Source: Hyphomonadaceae bacterium
GTDB taxonomy: Bacteria > Pseudomonadota > Alphaproteobacteria > Caulobacterales > Aquidulcibacteraceae
Assembly (NCBI GenBank): GCA_016791325.1
Contig: JAEUMU010000207.1
Span: forward strand, 1-6,637
Reading direction: 5' to 3'
DNA length: 6,637 nt
The notes under the pieces were generated by a model. The model had not been told where the DNA came from, did no database searches, and saw only the letters and a program-made list of their open reading frames with translations. A program made the translations under genes and the position numbers. Shown piece by piece: positions 6,630 through 6,637 of this stretch (position 1 is its first letter; each line of letters begins with the position of its first letter).

Positions 6630-6637
6630 CCCCTCTT
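6630..6637 (-). promoter_or_regulatory. Ribosome binding site for the DUF885 gene
   Basis: Read on the minus strand, AAGAGGGG lies 7 bases before the ATG at 6622. It supports that start, which also gives a complete signal peptide. The promoter lies beyond the window. Confidence 0.6.

Overview
The window is a compact, GC-rich (by eye 60-65%) stretch of bacterial chromosome. Protein style points to an alphaproteobacterium: the DUF72 protein has the C-terminal 'YFISGAKER' ending I associate with alphaproteobacterial members, and the gene complement fits. Caulobacterales or Hyphomonadaceae-like is only a guess. I see no mobile elements, RNA genes or CRISPR. There is no gene-free stretch over 300 bases; the largest gap is 84 bp (1709-1792).

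Left block (1-1708, + strand): the 3' end of a crotonase-fold enoyl-CoA hydratase/isomerase gene, cut by the window edge; a small stand-alone HAD phosphatase-like protein; and a DUF72 protein. Their start and stop codons overlap (TAATG at 436-440, ATGA at 974-977), so they are probably co-transcribed and translationally coupled.

Central block (1793-4870, + strand), the main interest: three tightly packed genes encoding (i) a GTP cyclohydrolase II-like protein of the URC1/urg1 type, (ii) a DUF1688 protein of the URC4/urg3 family and (iii) uracil phosphoribosyltransferase (Upp, counterpart of URC6/urg2). This trio matches the core of the URC uracil-catabolism pathway known from the yeast Lachancea kluyveri and the uracil-regulated urg1-urg2-urg3 genes of fission yeast. 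It differs from the reductive (dihydropyrimidine dehydrogenase) and Rut routes. Upp would convert uracil to UMP, and the other two proteins would open and dismantle the pyrimidine nucleotide, releasing its nitrogen. A putative promoter overlapped by a small palindrome (CTTTGT-N8-ACAAAG) precedes the operon and could be its control site.

Right block (4871-6622, - strand): a secreted DUF885 protein with a zinc-peptidase-like HE..PGHH motif and a clear signal peptide. It converges on upp with no intergenic base: the two stop codons abut.
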